Assembly: GCF_004340665.1 (NCBI RefSeq)
Contig: NZ_SLWO01000003.1
Coordinates: 124,001-188,000 of the forward strand
DNA: 64,000 nucleotides
Source of the DNA: Pedobacter psychrotolerans
Lineage (GTDB): Bacteria; Bacteroidota; Bacteroidia; Sphingobacteriales; Sphingobacteriaceae
Direction of reading: 5' to 3'
Every line of letters begins with the position of its first letter. Position 1 is the stretch's first letter. The position numbers were made by a program, and so were the translations under genes. The notes beneath the pieces are model-generated. The model saw nothing but the letters and a program-made list of their open reading frames with translations. It searched no databases and was not told the origin of the DNA. Positions 25,971 to 35,659 of the stretch are shown here, in pieces.

Positions 25971-26909
25971 CTAAATATAAACGGTATAGCCCAGATAGGC
26001 ACTTTCGCCGCCATCTGTTAATAAGGTCTCCTGAAAGTCGGTTGCGGTAAGTAATTCAACACTTATTTCAGCATCAAGCGGCATGAGGTAGCTGATGGCC
26101 ATATCTAAAATTGCTCTATTTGGCTGGCCCGGAATAAATTTAATTAACTCCTGTGGTGTGGTTGGTCCAATATTGATGTGGTAGGCTTCATTATCGGGAA
26201 TAAAACTATCTCCAATGATGGTATCAATACCAAGTGCACTGCCGCCCAATTGCATCTGCATATCGTCAGCAATTTTTACAGGGCTAACATTGGCAGTGGT
26301 ATCTACCAGCAATATAGGTAAGTTAAATAGGGCAGTGAGCACTTTCGAAACAAAATCGATATCATTTCTTTTTTGTTGAATTTCTGGTAACAGATGCATC
26401 CAGATGATGCTTTGCTCTTTATTTAATAAATTAAATTCATCCCAGCCAAATTCAAAAATCTGGCTTAAATCAGAATAAGTTGTTTTTTTATCAAGCTTAT
26501 TTTCATAAAGCTCGGTCATCATCCTTACATGATTTATTTCTGCATCAAAAGGTGTAAAAAATAACCGGGCATGCTTTTCTTCCTCTCTCCTATCCTTAAT
26601 ATCTTTAATCATGGATTCTTCATCCATCCCCGCACTTCCTGTTGGCGGTCTATGAAAAAGTCCCTCAGGCAGCATGTCATATAAACTCTCGCGATTGGTA
26701 CTGATCCGAATACGGCTTTGCCTCCTTCTTTCAGAATAATAGCGCTCACTACTTTCTATATCTTTTGAAAAAGCTCGTTTATCTGCTCCGTTTGGAATAA
26801 TTTCAATTTGGTCGGCATCAATGATGTTCCTTTCTATTAAATCAGCGGCATGTGCTATTGCTTTATAATCTGTAAAGAGTTCGTTATGAACCAGGGTTTC
26901 TTTTTTCAT
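25971..26909 (-). CDS. tssG: T6SS baseplate protein TssG
   Basis: A 312-residue protein of the TssG/VasB type. Evidence is its length, its location beside tssF and the family-like C-terminal segment with GDSFIPDNEAYHINIGP followed by FLPGQPN-like FIPGQPNRA. It is the only baseplate gene here on the opposite strand, transcribed towards tssF. It works in the TssKFGE wedge complex. The assignment is strong from context and moderate from sequence alone. Confidence 0.82.
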   Translation of the reverse strand: MKKETLVHNELFTDYKAIAHAADLIERNIIDADQIEIIPNGADKRAFSKDIESSERYYSERRRQSRIRISTNRESLYDMLPEGLFHRPPTGSAGMDEESMIKDIKDRREEEKHARLFFTPFDAEINHVRMMTELYENKLDKKTTYSDLSQIFEFGWDEFNLLNKEQSIIWMHLLPEIQQKRNDIDFVSKVLTALFNLPILLVDTTANVSPVKIADDMQMQLGGSALGIDTIIGDSFIPDNEAYHINIGPTTPQELIKFIPGQPNRAILDMAISYLMPLDAEISVELLTATDFQETLLTDGGESAYLGYTVYI

Positions 26910-26991
26910 CTAAACTTTAAGCTTGATTAGTTGTTAAGGTTAAATTTACATTATTGAAAAAAATAGGATTACAATCAAATACTAAAGATAC

Positions 26992-26999
26992 TATATTTG
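26992..26999 (+). promoter_or_regulatory. Bacteroidota -7 box before tssN
   Basis: TATATTTG matches TAnnTTTG and lies 25 bases before the tssN start. A matching -33 TTTG is not clear. Confidence 0.4.
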
Positions 27000-27024
27000 T
27001 AACACATCACATCTAAAAAAATTA

Positions 27025-27918
27025 ATGGACGTTCAATCATTTTTTATTCGCTATCTTCTATTTCCGCTGATCTTCATTGTATCTGCAAGTGTACTTTCCA
27101 TCGTTAATAAAAAGAACCAGTTTCTTAACAACAAACGACTTATTATAAGTGTTCTGTTGATTGGAATTATTTTAGCCATCCCGGGGTTTCTGGGATTTCT
27201 AAATTTCAATTTTATGCCTTGGGGTTACATTATCTGTTGTATCTACTACATTTTAACCGGGTCTGTTTTTGTGTACCTGCTCACCAAGCATTACCCTACA
27301 GAATTACTGGAGCGCAAAGTATTTATCTTTTTTGCCACCTTAATTTCTGCTTTATTGTCGGTTTATTTATTTCAGCTGGCCTTTAATTGGTTAAGTAATG
27401 TTCATTTTGGCTGGTGGGGCGCTGGTAGTATTGCCTGGTTTTTTGTGCCACTTATGTTTTGGTGGGCTTATGTTGCGTTGCTTAGCATCCCGTCAGAAAT
27501 TTATAAGATCTGGAAATATCCTGCAACGCCTTTAGACATTAACATGGATCATGTAGATTTTAATAAACTATTGGTTTTGGAACTAGAACTTTATAAAAAA
27601 AGCAGTGACCCTGAACCACTAAAAGTGAAGGTGAAAGCCCCTGAAAACATGAATTTTGGGATCTGGTTCCATAAATTTATTGACGATTATAACCTCAAAT
27701 TCGCTAAAAACCCTGTAGAATTCAGAGATGAAGACCAGGATGGTTACAAATGGATATTCTTTATTAAAACATCATTCTTTAAAAGGAACCTTTTTATAGA
27801 TCCGGATTTAGATATCACAGAAAATGGCATCTCAGAAAAAATGACTATTTATGCCAAACGTGTATCTGAAAACATTAATAAACCTAATGAAGTAGGAGAA
27901 AGTGGTATCTTTATCTAA
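27025..27918 (+). CDS. tssN: T6SSiii inner-membrane protein TssN
   Basis: A 297-residue protein with five predicted membrane helices (about residues 5-26, 38-59, 62-88, 98-123 and 129-155) followed by a soluble domain of about 140 residues that would be cytoplasmic. This is the TssN layout in Bacteroidota T6SSiii, where it forms the membrane platform that binds the baseplate in place of TssL/TssM. It is 18 bases before tssK, a typical pairing. Confidence 0.85.
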   Translation: MDVQSFFIRYLLFPLIFIVSASVLSIVNKKNQFLNNKRLIISVLLIGIILAIPGFLGFLNFNFMPWGYIICCIYYILTGSVFVYLLTKHYPTELLERKVFIFFATLISALLSVYLFQLAFNWLSNVHFGWWGAGSIAWFFVPLMFWWAYVALLSIPSEIYKIWKYPATPLDINMDHVDFNKLLVLELELYKKSSDPEPLKVKVKAPENMNFGIWFHKFIDDYNLKFAKNPVEFRDEDQDGYKWIFFIKTSFFKRNLFIDPDLDITENGISEKMTIYAKRVSENINKPNEVGESGIFI

Positions 27919-27936
27919 CCTCTAAAAACATTTACT

Positions 27937-29076
27937 ATGATTAAGCCGCTAAAACATAAATCGATCAACTGGGTTAATGGAATGAAATTATCCAGTAATC
28001 ATTTTACTGCTAATGATCTTTATTTACAGGATTTTGTAAGGGATGCCGTATCTCTTAATATCCACAATGCCAACTACGGCTTTTTGCCACCTGTTGTTGG
28101 ATATAATAGTTCTCATGATATTGAAGTCGTTGAAAAAGCGACCAATCATATCGAAGTAAGGGTAAGATATTGTAATGCCATTACGCCAGAAGGTTGTCAT
28201 ATTGATATTTTACAAAATGACAGCATGGGCAACCTGACACACAGCCATTATTTCGGTCAATCAGAACCCCGCAATTACTATATTCTTTTAGTTGTAAATC
28301 CTTTCAACAGAGTTCCTGCAGGCACGCCAGATCCGGAAGAAAGCCCTTTACGCTATCCTGAACTGGCTAAAGCTTATAGCATTGTGGTTCTTCCTGAAAA
28401 TGAAATTGCAAGTGAGTTACCAGACAATTATTTTTTAACTATCGGACAGGTTTACCATGAAAATGGAAGAATTACCATTAACAAAAACTATATCCCACCA
28501 AGTTCTACCATAACCAGTCACCCAGCGCTAATTCGTTATTATGAATCGTTTAATAGCCTGCTTAATGATTTGCAGCTGGCTTCTTTTAAGATTATTGATA
28601 AAACCGGAGGAAGGGATAACATTACTCCTTTAGGTAAAAACATCAGGTTAATTTCTGAAAAAATAGTCGATTTTATTGCCAGAATTTTTTACGATTATAG
28701 AAACGTTGCTTATAGAGAATCGCCAACTGTTTTAGTAGGATATTTTTCTAGTCTGGCGCATATCTTTTTTACAGCCATTAAATTAATTGATTCTAAGGAA
28801 AGAGAAGAATTATTAAAGTATTTCTACGAATGGAAAGATGTAACGCCAGGAAATTTTGAAGAATTGCTGGCTAAAACGATAGAAATGGTTTATGATCACA
28901 AACAGATCAATCAATCTATGGTGACTATTAATGACTTTTTAAGTGTATTGGTTGCACTTTGGAATAAACTTAGCGGACTGGAATACATTGGTCAGCGCAA
29001 AGAAAATATTGTGGTTGCCGAACAGCAAGTGGTGCAACAGGTGCAGGCCAGAAAAACCTGGACGCTTTTAGATTAA
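27937..29076 (+). CDS. tssK: T6SS baseplate-membrane linker TssK
   Basis: A 379-residue TssK/VasE protein connecting the baseplate to the membrane complex. It has an N-terminal shell-like segment (VNGMKLSSNHF, residues 14-24, the typical W..G..L...HF pattern), a central PESPLRYPELA region and a helical C-terminal half. It lies downstream of tssN in the same operon and is followed by a long inverted repeat that may end transcription. Confidence 0.88.
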   Translation: MIKPLKHKSINWVNGMKLSSNHFTANDLYLQDFVRDAVSLNIHNANYGFLPPVVGYNSSHDIEVVEKATNHIEVRVRYCNAITPEGCHIDILQNDSMGNLTHSHYFGQSEPRNYYILLVVNPFNRVPAGTPDPEESPLRYPELAKAYSIVVLPENEIASELPDNYFLTIGQVYHENGRITINKNYIPPSSTITSHPALIRYYESFNSLLNDLQLASFKIIDKTGGRDNITPLGKNIRLISEKIVDFIARIFYDYRNVAYRESPTVLVGYFSSLAHIFFTAIKLIDSKEREELLKYFYEWKDVTPGNFEELLAKTIEMVYDHKQINQSMVTINDFLSVLVALWNKLSGLEYIGQRKENIVVAEQQVVQQVQARKTWTLLD

Positions 29077-29101
29077 ACTAGAGCAGTAAACGATAACATA
29101 T

Positions 29102-29179
29102 ACCGATCAATATTAGATTAGTACATATTTGACTTAAGGAAAAAGCCTTAAATCATAGTGGCTAAAAATATTGATCGGT
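29102..29179 (+). terminator. Long inverted repeat after tssK
   Basis: Perfect 13-base arms (ACCGATCAATATT at 29102-29114, its complement at 29167-29179) enclose a smaller hairpin (TTAAGG 29134-29139, CCTTAA 29146-29151). A T-rich stretch follows. It probably terminates tssN-tssK. A mobile-element end is less likely because no transposase is nearby. Confidence 0.5.
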
Positions 29180-29185
29180 TTATTT

Positions 29186-29440
29186 TTATTTAGTCGAATC
29201 TAATAATTCTTTCATCTTTTCTCTTAAGGTAATCCCCCTCAAATCTTTAGCAATGATCATTCCTTTGGGCTCGATTAATAAGGTGCCTGGGATTCCCTTT
29301 ATTCCGAAATATTTCACCCTGGAATAAATTGGAAGATTCTTAATGATTGCCTCATCGATGGATAGACCATATCGGCCAGTGATCGTTTAAGATCTACAGG
29401 CAAACTTAAGTAATGTGCAAGGTAAGTATAGGTAGATTAA
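29186..29440 (-). pseudogene. TlpA/ResA-like thioredoxin-fold remnant
   Basis: Reading leftwards, a 66-codon stretch ending at 29186-29188 encodes KYFGIKGIPGTLLIEPKG and KDLRGITLREKMKELL, the second half of a TlpA/thioredoxin-like domain with its cis-Pro region (GIPGT). The frame is blocked upstream by TAA at 29387-29389. Coding-like sequence continues in another frame (AHYLSLPVDLKRSLAD). The redox CxxC half is missing, so this is a decayed fragment. Confidence 0.6.
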
Positions 29441-30012
29441 AGGTGGCCTGGAGGCGGGGTAAAGAAATCAATTTGTCTTTTCAGCGATTTAACACTACCT
29501 TAAATATAGGGAGAATAATTAAATTAATTCTATAAGCTGAGTGTTCGATTAATGATATACTTTACAATACTATTTAAATAGGTTATGGCTATTAGTTAAC
29601 CCCTATCCGCCTATCGGCACCTTTCCCCTGAAAGGGAAAGGACGAAAAAAATGTAACTCCACTCTTTCAGGTTAATAGTTATGGCTTAATATAATTTGGC
29701 TTCATGATCACTGCCTTCAGCCTTTCATAACATAATGAAAGATCGCTTATATAGATATTATTTACAGCCCATATTATTGATTAAAATAATACCTATATTT
29801 ACTTACAGTAAGCAGAAATTAAAAACTACAATTATGTATCTTTTTTAGACTTATCATTGATCTACGACAATATTCTAATCAGATTTAATGGATTAAAACT
29901 AAATCAACCAGTTTCATGCGCTTATATGGCATAAATAGTTTAAGATAAAACAATAGGAACAAAACCAACATCAGCTTAAAAACTAACCAAATATTAACCA
30001 AAACTTTAAGAA
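29441..30012. other. Gene-free AT-rich spacer with a hairpin repeat
   Basis: No coding sequence is seen. A perfect hairpin CCTTTCCC (29620-29627) / GGGAAAGG (29634-29641) resembles the short palindromic repeat at 60518-60539 in character. The 3' part is the leader of the GH16-like gene. Confidence 0.4.
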
Positions 30013-30840
30013 ATGATTGATCAAAAAACTTTCAAATCGATGGTATTATTGGCTTGCCTGTCGATAACACTTTTTTCTTGCAAAAAAGACAAAACACCTC
30101 AAACAGAAACGGGAAGCGTAAAAGCCTGGGAGACTTTAATCGATGGCGATTCTTTTGCCAGTTACAGTAACTTCGAAGCAAAATGGAATTATAACTATCC
30201 CTGGGGCACTGATCATAATGGATCAGCACGTATGGTTGGAAGCGCGACCAACCACAATCAAATCTCACTTAGTGGAAGTGAAATGACCATCACAGCCACC
30301 AGGTTGGCCAGTTCGCCAGGCAACAGTACAGCAAATGGTTTTACCAATGTAGCCATCTGGTATAATTCGGGCGCTTGTTATGCCAAACAGCAGGTACTAA
30401 TTAACGATCAGTTTCCGAGCTATACCATCTCCGGAGATTTTGCCGTTCCTACATCAAGAGGAACCTGGCCTGCTTTCTGGATCACTGGTGTTAATTCATG
30501 GCCGCCTGAAAGTGACATTATGGAATTTAAAGGAAGTGCTACCAACTGGCAAAACACTTACGATGGTGGCTGGGAAAATAAATTAACTAATGTTGCCAAT
30601 GCAGGTTCATACCATAATTACAAATGCTGGTATAACAAAATCAACGCAACTGATGTGGAATGCCATTATTATATTGATAATACCTGGGTAGCGAGGCATG
30701 TGATGAGCAATTCTGTTAACAAACCCATGTGGCTCATTATTAATATGCAAATGGAACGCGATAGTGGTTCTCCCGGCCCAAATGGAAATACATTATATCG
30801 CATCAAAAATGTATACATGGGCAGAGATAGAGCATTTTAA
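30013..30840 (+). CDS. GH16-like glycoside hydrolase lipoprotein
   Basis: A 275-residue lipoprotein (lipobox LFSC with Cys23). The region around GTWPAFWITGVNSWPPESDIMEF carries the GH16 active-site pattern ExDxxE with Glu166, Asp168 and Glu171. GH16 enzymes cut beta-1,3/1,4-glucans and galactans such as laminarin, agar or carrageenan. The jelly-roll length is normal for the family. Specificity cannot be told. It is a single-gene unit by spacing, not adjacent to a SusC/SusD pair. Confidence 0.78.
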   Translation: MIDQKTFKSMVLLACLSITLFSCKKDKTPQTETGSVKAWETLIDGDSFASYSNFEAKWNYNYPWGTDHNGSARMVGSATNHNQISLSGSEMTITATRLASSPGNSTANGFTNVAIWYNSGACYAKQQVLINDQFPSYTISGDFAVPTSRGTWPAFWITGVNSWPPESDIMEFKGSATNWQNTYDGGWENKLTNVANAGSYHNYKCWYNKINATDVECHYYIDNTWVARHVMSNSVNKPMWLIINMQMERDSGSPGPNGNTLYRIKNVYMGRDRAF

Positions 30841-30959
30841 CCAAGTTTAATTAGCAGGCTCCCTCTAAAGGAATTGAAGTAATCTAGATTTAAAATGATA
30901 TAATATGGAGGTAGTGTTAGGACTACCTCCATATTATATATAAGAAAAGACTTCCAAAA

Positions 30960-31433
30960 ATGAAACTCATCATTACGTGCATTCTTTCCTGTGTTTTATT
31001 GATGAGATGCAAGAAAGATGAAATGGTGCCACCGCAGCAAGATTTTCATCTGGTACTGGAGAAAATAAATTCATTGAGGCGGTCTGGCTGTACCTGCGGA
31101 ACCGATTATATGCCGCCTGTAGCACCATTATCTTTAAACGTCCAATTAGAAAATGCTGCAATGGCACACGCAAAAGATATGGATCTGCGTAATTATTTTG
31201 ATCATGTATCACCTGAAGGTACCAACCCTAAAGAGCGGGCGATAAGGGTCGGCTATAAAGGCATTGTTAAAGGTGAAAATTTAGGCAAAGGATATCTTAA
31301 TTCAGACGAGGTAATTAACGCCTGGAAAAATAGCATAAGCCATTGCAAAGCAATGATGGATGCCAATAGTAATGAAGCTGGCGTTGGTTTCAGCCGGAAT
31401 TACTGGGCAATATCATTCGGAACTTCATTGTAG
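30960..31433 (+). CDS. CAP (SCP/PR-1)-domain protein
   Basis: A 157-residue protein with a hydrophobic N terminus ending at Cys17 (LLMRCKK; Arg at -1 is unusual for a lipobox, so anchoring is uncertain) and a CAP domain. Visible CAP features are LENAAMAHAKDM, NYFDHVSPEGTNP, GENLGKGY, AWKNSISHCKAMM and the C-terminal GVGFSRNYWAISFG. The conserved His of the DHVSP segment and Glu of GENL are present. The molecular role of bacterial CAP proteins is unclear. Confidence 0.82.
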   Translation: MKLIITCILSCVLLMRCKKDEMVPPQQDFHLVLEKINSLRRSGCTCGTDYMPPVAPLSLNVQLENAAMAHAKDMDLRNYFDHVSPEGTNPKERAIRVGYKGIVKGENLGKGYLNSDEVINAWKNSISHCKAMMDANSNEAGVGFSRNYWAISFGTSL

Positions 31434-31438
31434 AGAGC

Positions 31439-31723
31439 TTAAGCTATTTTATTGGTTTGATGAATTAGAATTTCTGTTGTCAGTTCACTCGATTTAGCCA
31501 CGAAGTCTAAAAGATATTCCTGTTGATTATGGAGATCCAATCCGGCTTGATCGGCCCATTCTTCATGAAAAATAAATAGATCATGCACAGCATCTTCATG
31601 TAAATCATACTGAATACAAGCTGCCTCTTTTCTGGATTGTATAACCATATTGAGCAGAATTTTGCTCAACTCTTCTTTCGTTTCTGGTTTACTCTTAACG
31701 ATTGCTGTCAGATAAATGCTCAT
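31439..31723 (-). CDS. ABM-domain quinol-monooxygenase-like protein
   Basis: A 94-residue ferredoxin-like alpha/beta-barrel protein of the antibiotic biosynthesis monooxygenase type (AIVKSKPETKEELSKILL, then AACIQYDLHEDAVHDLFIFHEEWAD, given here as the segment around residues 33-57). It overlaps the end of the mdaB-like gene by 29 bases, so both are co-transcribed. YgiN/MdaB-type pairs in other bacteria handle quinones, which suggests the same here. Confidence 0.8.
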   Translation of the reverse strand: MSIYLTAIVKSKPETKEELSKILLNMVIQSRKEAACIQYDLHEDAVHDLFIFHEEWADQAGLDLHNQQEYLLDFVAKSSELTTEILIHQTNKIA

Positions 31724-32324
31724 ATATTTCTGCGTTTAAAAATGTTTTTTCTAAATGTAACCTGTAAAGGTCTAAATCCCTAACAACGTTTGGGTTTTTT
31801 TCGATGTCATGAAAATGCATTCCCTCTAAACGCTCCATACCTATAAAGGCATTCATTCGGTGAAAACCAAATAATGGGCCATCATCTACACTGGTTTGCA
31901 TAAAAAACTCTTCAGGTAGAGTAAAAGCTTCTTTAGGGGCATTCCAAGATGAAGTTACCATATATTTTCGTCCATGCAACATACCACCAGTGCCATAGTT
32001 CCTTGTAGGGTTATCCGCTTTACGACCGTCATTTATATATATTCCAGTTTTATGCCCCTCCGTAAAAACCACATCGATATATTGTTTAAATCCATGAGGC
32101 AGCTGGAACCACCAGATTGGTGTATGGTAAATTACCACATCAGCCCAAACGTATTTAGCCACTTCTTCTTTCGGGTTATAGCTTTCGTTTATATCGGTTG
32201 TTTTTACTTCAAAATCAGGAAGCTCTGTAAAGAAATCAGCTGTTGCTGCTGCTAGGGTTTCATTAAATTTCCCACCTGAATGGCCAAATTTCTGGCCTCC
32301 GTTAATGATGAATATTTTTGTCAT
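31695..32324 (-). CDS. mdaB: MdaB-like NAD(P)H quinone reductase
   Basis: A 209-residue flavodoxin-fold reductase with MTKIFIINGGQKFGHSGG at the N terminus and the WADVVIYHTPIWWFQLPHG motif of MdaB. MdaB reduces quinones by two electrons, limiting semiquinone and oxidative stress. It is divergent from a LysR-type regulator whose gene starts 93 bases away, and overlaps the ABM-domain gene. The regulator probably controls this pair. Confidence 0.87.
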   Translation of the reverse strand: MTKIFIINGGQKFGHSGGKFNETLAAATADFFTELPDFEVKTTDINESYNPKEEVAKYVWADVVIYHTPIWWFQLPHGFKQYIDVVFTEGHKTGIYINDGRKADNPTRNYGTGGMLHGRKYMVTSSWNAPKEAFTLPEEFFMQTSVDDGPLFGFHRMNAFIGMERLEGMHFHDIEKNPNVVRDLDLYRLHLEKTFLNAEIYEHLSDSNR

Positions 32325-32391
32325 TTCTTTTTATCTGTTTTGATGCTCAAAATTACCACAGACTTTTCTATTATTAAAACAAGTTAATTTA

Positions 32392-32399
32392 TAGCTTTG
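32392..32399 (+). promoter_or_regulatory. -7 box of the LysR-type regulator gene
   Basis: TAGCTTTG matches TAnnTTTG, 18 bases before the ATG at 32418. It supports that ATG over the TTG at 32397, which overlaps the box. Confidence 0.5.
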
Positions 32400-32417
32400 T
32401 ATCAGAATTATAATAGT

Positions 32418-33320
32418 ATGGTTAATCTAGAATGGTATAGAAGTTTTAAAGCGATTTATAAAACAGGAACACTGACTGGCGCGGCAGAAAGTTTATTTAT
32501 TTCACAGCCGGGTGTAAGCCTGCATCTAAGTTCACTGGAAAGCTATGTCGGATATAAGTTGTTTGAAAGAACCGGAAGAAAAATGGTTCCGACAGAAAAA
32601 GGAAAAATACTTTACAATTTCGTCGTAGAACCATTATCAAAATTAGAGGATGCCGAAAAACACTTTCAAAAAAGTACTGAGAAGCATACGCCTACAATAA
32701 GCGTGGGAATGTGTTTTGAAACTTTTCAAATTACCCTAGAGCAATACATCTCTACCTTGCCTTTTAACGTGATTATCCGCTTTGGCGAATATCCTGAAAT
32801 GCTGGATCAGTTAGATAAAGGCATTCTGGATTTGATTATTACGCCACAGAAAGGAAATTCTCCAAACATAATGCATGAAGCTTTTTCATCTGAAACCATT
32901 GTATTGGTTGGCGGAGCGAATACTGATGATAATCAGTTTAATGCAGTGGTTAAAAAGAATGATTTGTCAGCAATAGAAATTTGGCTTAAGGAGCAAAAGT
33001 GGTATGGTACCGCAGGCGATATGGAGCACTTACTACGTTTCTGGCAATTGAATTTTGGTAAACACGCCGATTTTAGACCTAATTACATTGTACCAAACTT
33101 AAATTCCATCGTAAGATGTTTATCTGGAGGAAAGGGTCTGGCGATTATTCCAGATTTTCTTTGCAAAAAAGAGGTTGAGGAAGGCAAAATTAAAGTGATC
33201 TGGGAAGGAAAGGAAAAGCTTAAAAACACGTTGTATTTTGGCACCAGAAAGAAAACACAGTACACCACAGAAATTGAATTAATTAAAAAATTATTTAAGG
33301 AAGTGATGGTGAGTATTTAA
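32418..33320 (+). CDS. LysR-type transcriptional regulator
   Basis: A 300-residue LTTR. The N-terminal winged helix-turn-helix covers WYRSFKAIYKTGTLTGAAES and the SQPGVSLHLSSLE recognition segment. The effector-binding domain follows from about residue 90 (ISVGMCFETFQI). The ATG at 32418 is chosen because a promoter box lies just before it and the start fits the family. Divergence from mdaB suggests control of the quinone reductase operon, probably with autoregulation. The inducer is unknown. Confidence 0.87.
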   Translation: MVNLEWYRSFKAIYKTGTLTGAAESLFISQPGVSLHLSSLESYVGYKLFERTGRKMVPTEKGKILYNFVVEPLSKLEDAEKHFQKSTEKHTPTISVGMCFETFQITLEQYISTLPFNVIIRFGEYPEMLDQLDKGILDLIITPQKGNSPNIMHEAFSSETIVLVGGANTDDNQFNAVVKKNDLSAIEIWLKEQKWYGTAGDMEHLLRFWQLNFGKHADFRPNYIVPNLNSIVRCLSGGKGLAIIPDFLCKKEVEEGKIKVIWEGKEKLKNTLYFGTRKKTQYTTEIELIKKLFKEVMVSI

Positions 33321-33346
33321 AATACTAACTTCTTTGAAACAAAAAA

Positions 33347-33375
33347 GCCTTAACTTTTTCAAGTTAAGGCTTTTG
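33347..33375. terminator. Bidirectional terminator between the LysR gene and tRNA-Asp
   Basis: GCCTTAACTT (33347-33356), loop TTTC, AAGTTAAGGC (33361-33370), with an A run on the left and T run on the right, so it can work for both converging transcripts. Confidence 0.82.
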
Positions 33376-33378
33376 TTG

Positions 33379-33452
33379 CGGAATGGACGGGACTCGAACC
33401 CGCGACCTCCTGCGTGACAGGCAGGCATTCTAACCAGCTGAACTACCACTCC
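33379..33452 (-). tRNA. tRNA-Asp (GTC)
   Basis: A 74-base cloverleaf. Acceptor GGAGTGG pairs with CCATTCC (one G-T), followed by discriminator G. The anticodon loop CTGTCAC reads GTC, and the T-arm has GTTCGAGTC. CCA is not encoded. The D-arm TTCAGCTGGTTAGAA is normal. Confidence 0.95.
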
Positions 33453-33558
33453 GTTTTGTTTACTTTTTAAAAGTTTAAACCTCTTTCCCCTTTCGAGGTT
33501 GCAAATATAGAGACAAAATCCTTATTTACAAACTTTATTTTAAAATAATCGTAATCAA

Positions 33559-34632
33559 CTAACCTACAGCACCTTCTTGCATCTTTTCTGCATTCTCAGC
33601 AAATTGCAGCGCATCGATAATTTCCTGGATATCTCCATCCATAATGGAAGGCAGGTTATACATGGTTAAACCAATCCGGTGTTCGGTTACTCTACCCTGA
33701 GGATAATTATATGTTCTGATTTTAGCAGAACGGTCACCAGTGGAAACCATTGTTTTACGTTTCGCAGCAATGTCTCCATTCTTTTTCTGTAATTCAATAT
33801 CGTACAACTTACTACGAAGCATCTCCATTGCAATTACACGATTACCTAACTGTGAACGCTCTTGCTGGCAAACCACTACAAGACCTGACGGCTTATGGGT
33901 CAATTGAACCTTGGTTTCTACTTTATTCACATTCTGTCCACCTGCACCACCAGAGCGCGAAGTTTGTAATTCGATATCTGCGGGGTTAATGTATAAATCG
34001 ATTTCTTCTGCTTCAGGCAAAACGGCAACAGACGCTGCAGAGGTATGAACCCGACCCTGAGTTTCGGTATCAGGAACACGCTGCACACGGTGTACACCAC
34101 TTTCATACTTCAATTGACCATATACGTCATCTCCGTTCACTTTCAGAATCACCTCTTTATAACCACCGGCCGTACCTTCAGTTACATCAACAGTTTCTAC
34201 CTTCCAGCCTTTGGTTTCGAAGTAACGTGTATACATACGGTATAAATCACCGGCAAAAAGTGCAGCTTCATCACCACCAGTACCACCACGGATCTCAAAA
34301 ACAGCATTTTTGGCATCTTCAGGATCTTTAGGAATCAGCATCAAACGGATATTGCTTTCCATTTCTTCTTGCTGCTTCAACAACATATCCAACTCTTCCT
34401 TTGCCATTTCACGCATTTCAGCATCTTTTTCAACCGATAAGATTTCCTTGTTTGCATCAATGTTGCTCATCACATTTTTGTAGATTTTATATTCATCTAC
34501 AATTTTGCCTAAGTCTTTATATTCTTTATTTAAAGCCGCAAAACGTTTCATATCCTGGATCACATCCGGATTACTTAACGATTCTTCTACATCTTCCCAA
34601 CGCAGCTTTATAGCTTCTAATTTATCTAACAT
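33559..34632 (-). CDS. prfA: Peptide chain release factor 1
   Basis: A 357-residue RF1 that ends translation at UAA and UAG. It has GGQ at about 231-233 for peptidyl-tRNA hydrolysis and the PxT-type codon-reading motif as PDT (187-189) inside [18 protein letters not shown]. The ATG at 34630-34632 (MLDKLEAIK) is chosen. An upstream in-frame start would add 14 residues not typical of RF1. Confidence 0.96.
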   Translation of the reverse strand: MLDKLEAIKLRWEDVEESLSNPDVIQDMKRFAALNKEYKDLGKIVDEYKIYKNVMSNIDANKEILSVEKDAEMREMAKEELDMLLKQQEEMESNIRLMLIPKDPEDAKNAVFEIRGGTGGDEAALFAGDLYRMYTRYFETKGWKVETVDVTEGTAGGYKEVILKVNGDDVYGQLKYESGVHRVQRVPDTETQGRVHTSAASVAVLPEAEEIDLYINPADIELQTSRSGGAGGQNVNKVETKVQLTHKPSGLVVVCQQERSQLGNRVIAMEMLRSKLYDIELQKKNGDIAAKRKTMVSTGDRSAKIRTYNYPQGRVTEHRIGLTMYNLPSIMDGDIQEIIDALQFAENAEKMQEGAVG

Positions 34633-34767
34633 ATTATTATTCGTATTGAATTTTCCACCAATTTGCCTAAGCAAAAATTCTGGAAATGCAAAAATAAGGA
34701 AAAAAGCTGAATTAGTTTAAAACTGAGAACCCTACAGTTTATTTAAAGCTTTGATGATTAAAGCTAT

Positions 34768-35517
34768 TTACGATTTCGGGATAAAATATTCCAGTTTCAG
34801 GTCTACCCCATCAAAAACGCCATAAGAATTAGATTCAAGCCACTCGCCAATATTAACATAACGACTCCCATTGCCAAGATTTAAATCTAAAGGCAAATGC
34901 CTGTGACCAAAAATAAAATAGTCGAAATGCGCTTTCTGTAACTGCTCTCTGGCATAAATGGCTAACCATTCCTTGTCTTCGCCTAAAAAAACTTCCTTCT
35001 CTGTTTGCGCAGCTCTACTTCCCCTACTCCAGCCATTGGCAATACCAATTCCGAAATTTGGATGTAGGCGGGCAAAAAGCCATTGACACAATTTGCTTCG
35101 GAATATTTTTCTTAAGAATTTATATTTCGCATCTCCCGGGCCTAATCCATCGCCATGATGCAGGTAAAAATTTTTACCGTTTCGCTCGATAATCATTTCA
35201 TCGCTAATGATTTGCATCCCGATTTCCTTTGTAAAATAATCACTAACCCACATATCATGATTACCCTTAAAGAAATAGATTTTGATGCCAGCATCTGCCA
35301 TTGCAGCTAATTTACCCTGCAAACGGATAAATCCTTTTGGAATCACCTTTGCATATTCAAACCAGAAATCAAAAATATCACCCATTAAGAACAATTCGCT
35401 GCAGTTGGGCTCAATAAAATTTAACCAGCTTACAATACGTGCTTCCCGGGCACGGCTATCGGCATAATCCGGAGTGCCTAAATGAAAATCAGATGCGAAA
35501 TAAATTTTTTTATCCAT
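34768..35517 (-). CDS. lpxH: UDP-2,3-diacylglucosamine diphosphatase-like phosphoesterase
   Basis: A 249-residue calcineurin-like phosphoesterase of the LpxH type, which makes lipid X in lipid A synthesis at the inner membrane face. Metal motifs are SDFHLG, GDIFDFW, KGNHDMW, HHGDG and FGHRH. Its order and length match Bacteroidota LpxH homologues. It precedes prfA on the same strand by a short gap, but the two need not be co-regulated. Confidence 0.9.
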   Translation of the reverse strand: MDKKIYFASDFHLGTPDYADSRAREARIVSWLNFIEPNCSELFLMGDIFDFWFEYAKVIPKGFIRLQGKLAAMADAGIKIYFFKGNHDMWVSDYFTKEIGMQIISDEMIIERNGKNFYLHHGDGLGPGDAKYKFLRKIFRSKLCQWLFARLHPNFGIGIANGWSRGSRAAQTEKEVFLGEDKEWLAIYAREQLQKAHFDYFIFGHRHLPLDLNLGNGSRYVNIGEWLESNSYGVFDGVDLKLEYFIPKS

Positions 35518-35659
35518 GTATTACTCAAAGGTAAAGGAAAAAGGCTAAAGCGGAAAAAGAAAGACTATTAGGGAGAGCTGAAAGACCAAAAGCAAAACTA
35601 AAGGCAAAAACAAAAATCATGTAATGATATCATCTGTGAAATCATATATTAGTAAATAA

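Noticed and set aside
29102..29179. Insertion sequence ends
   Set aside because: The 13-base inverted repeats are only 52 bases apart with a nested hairpin and T-rich tail. No transposase remnant is present, so a terminator-like structure is more likely.
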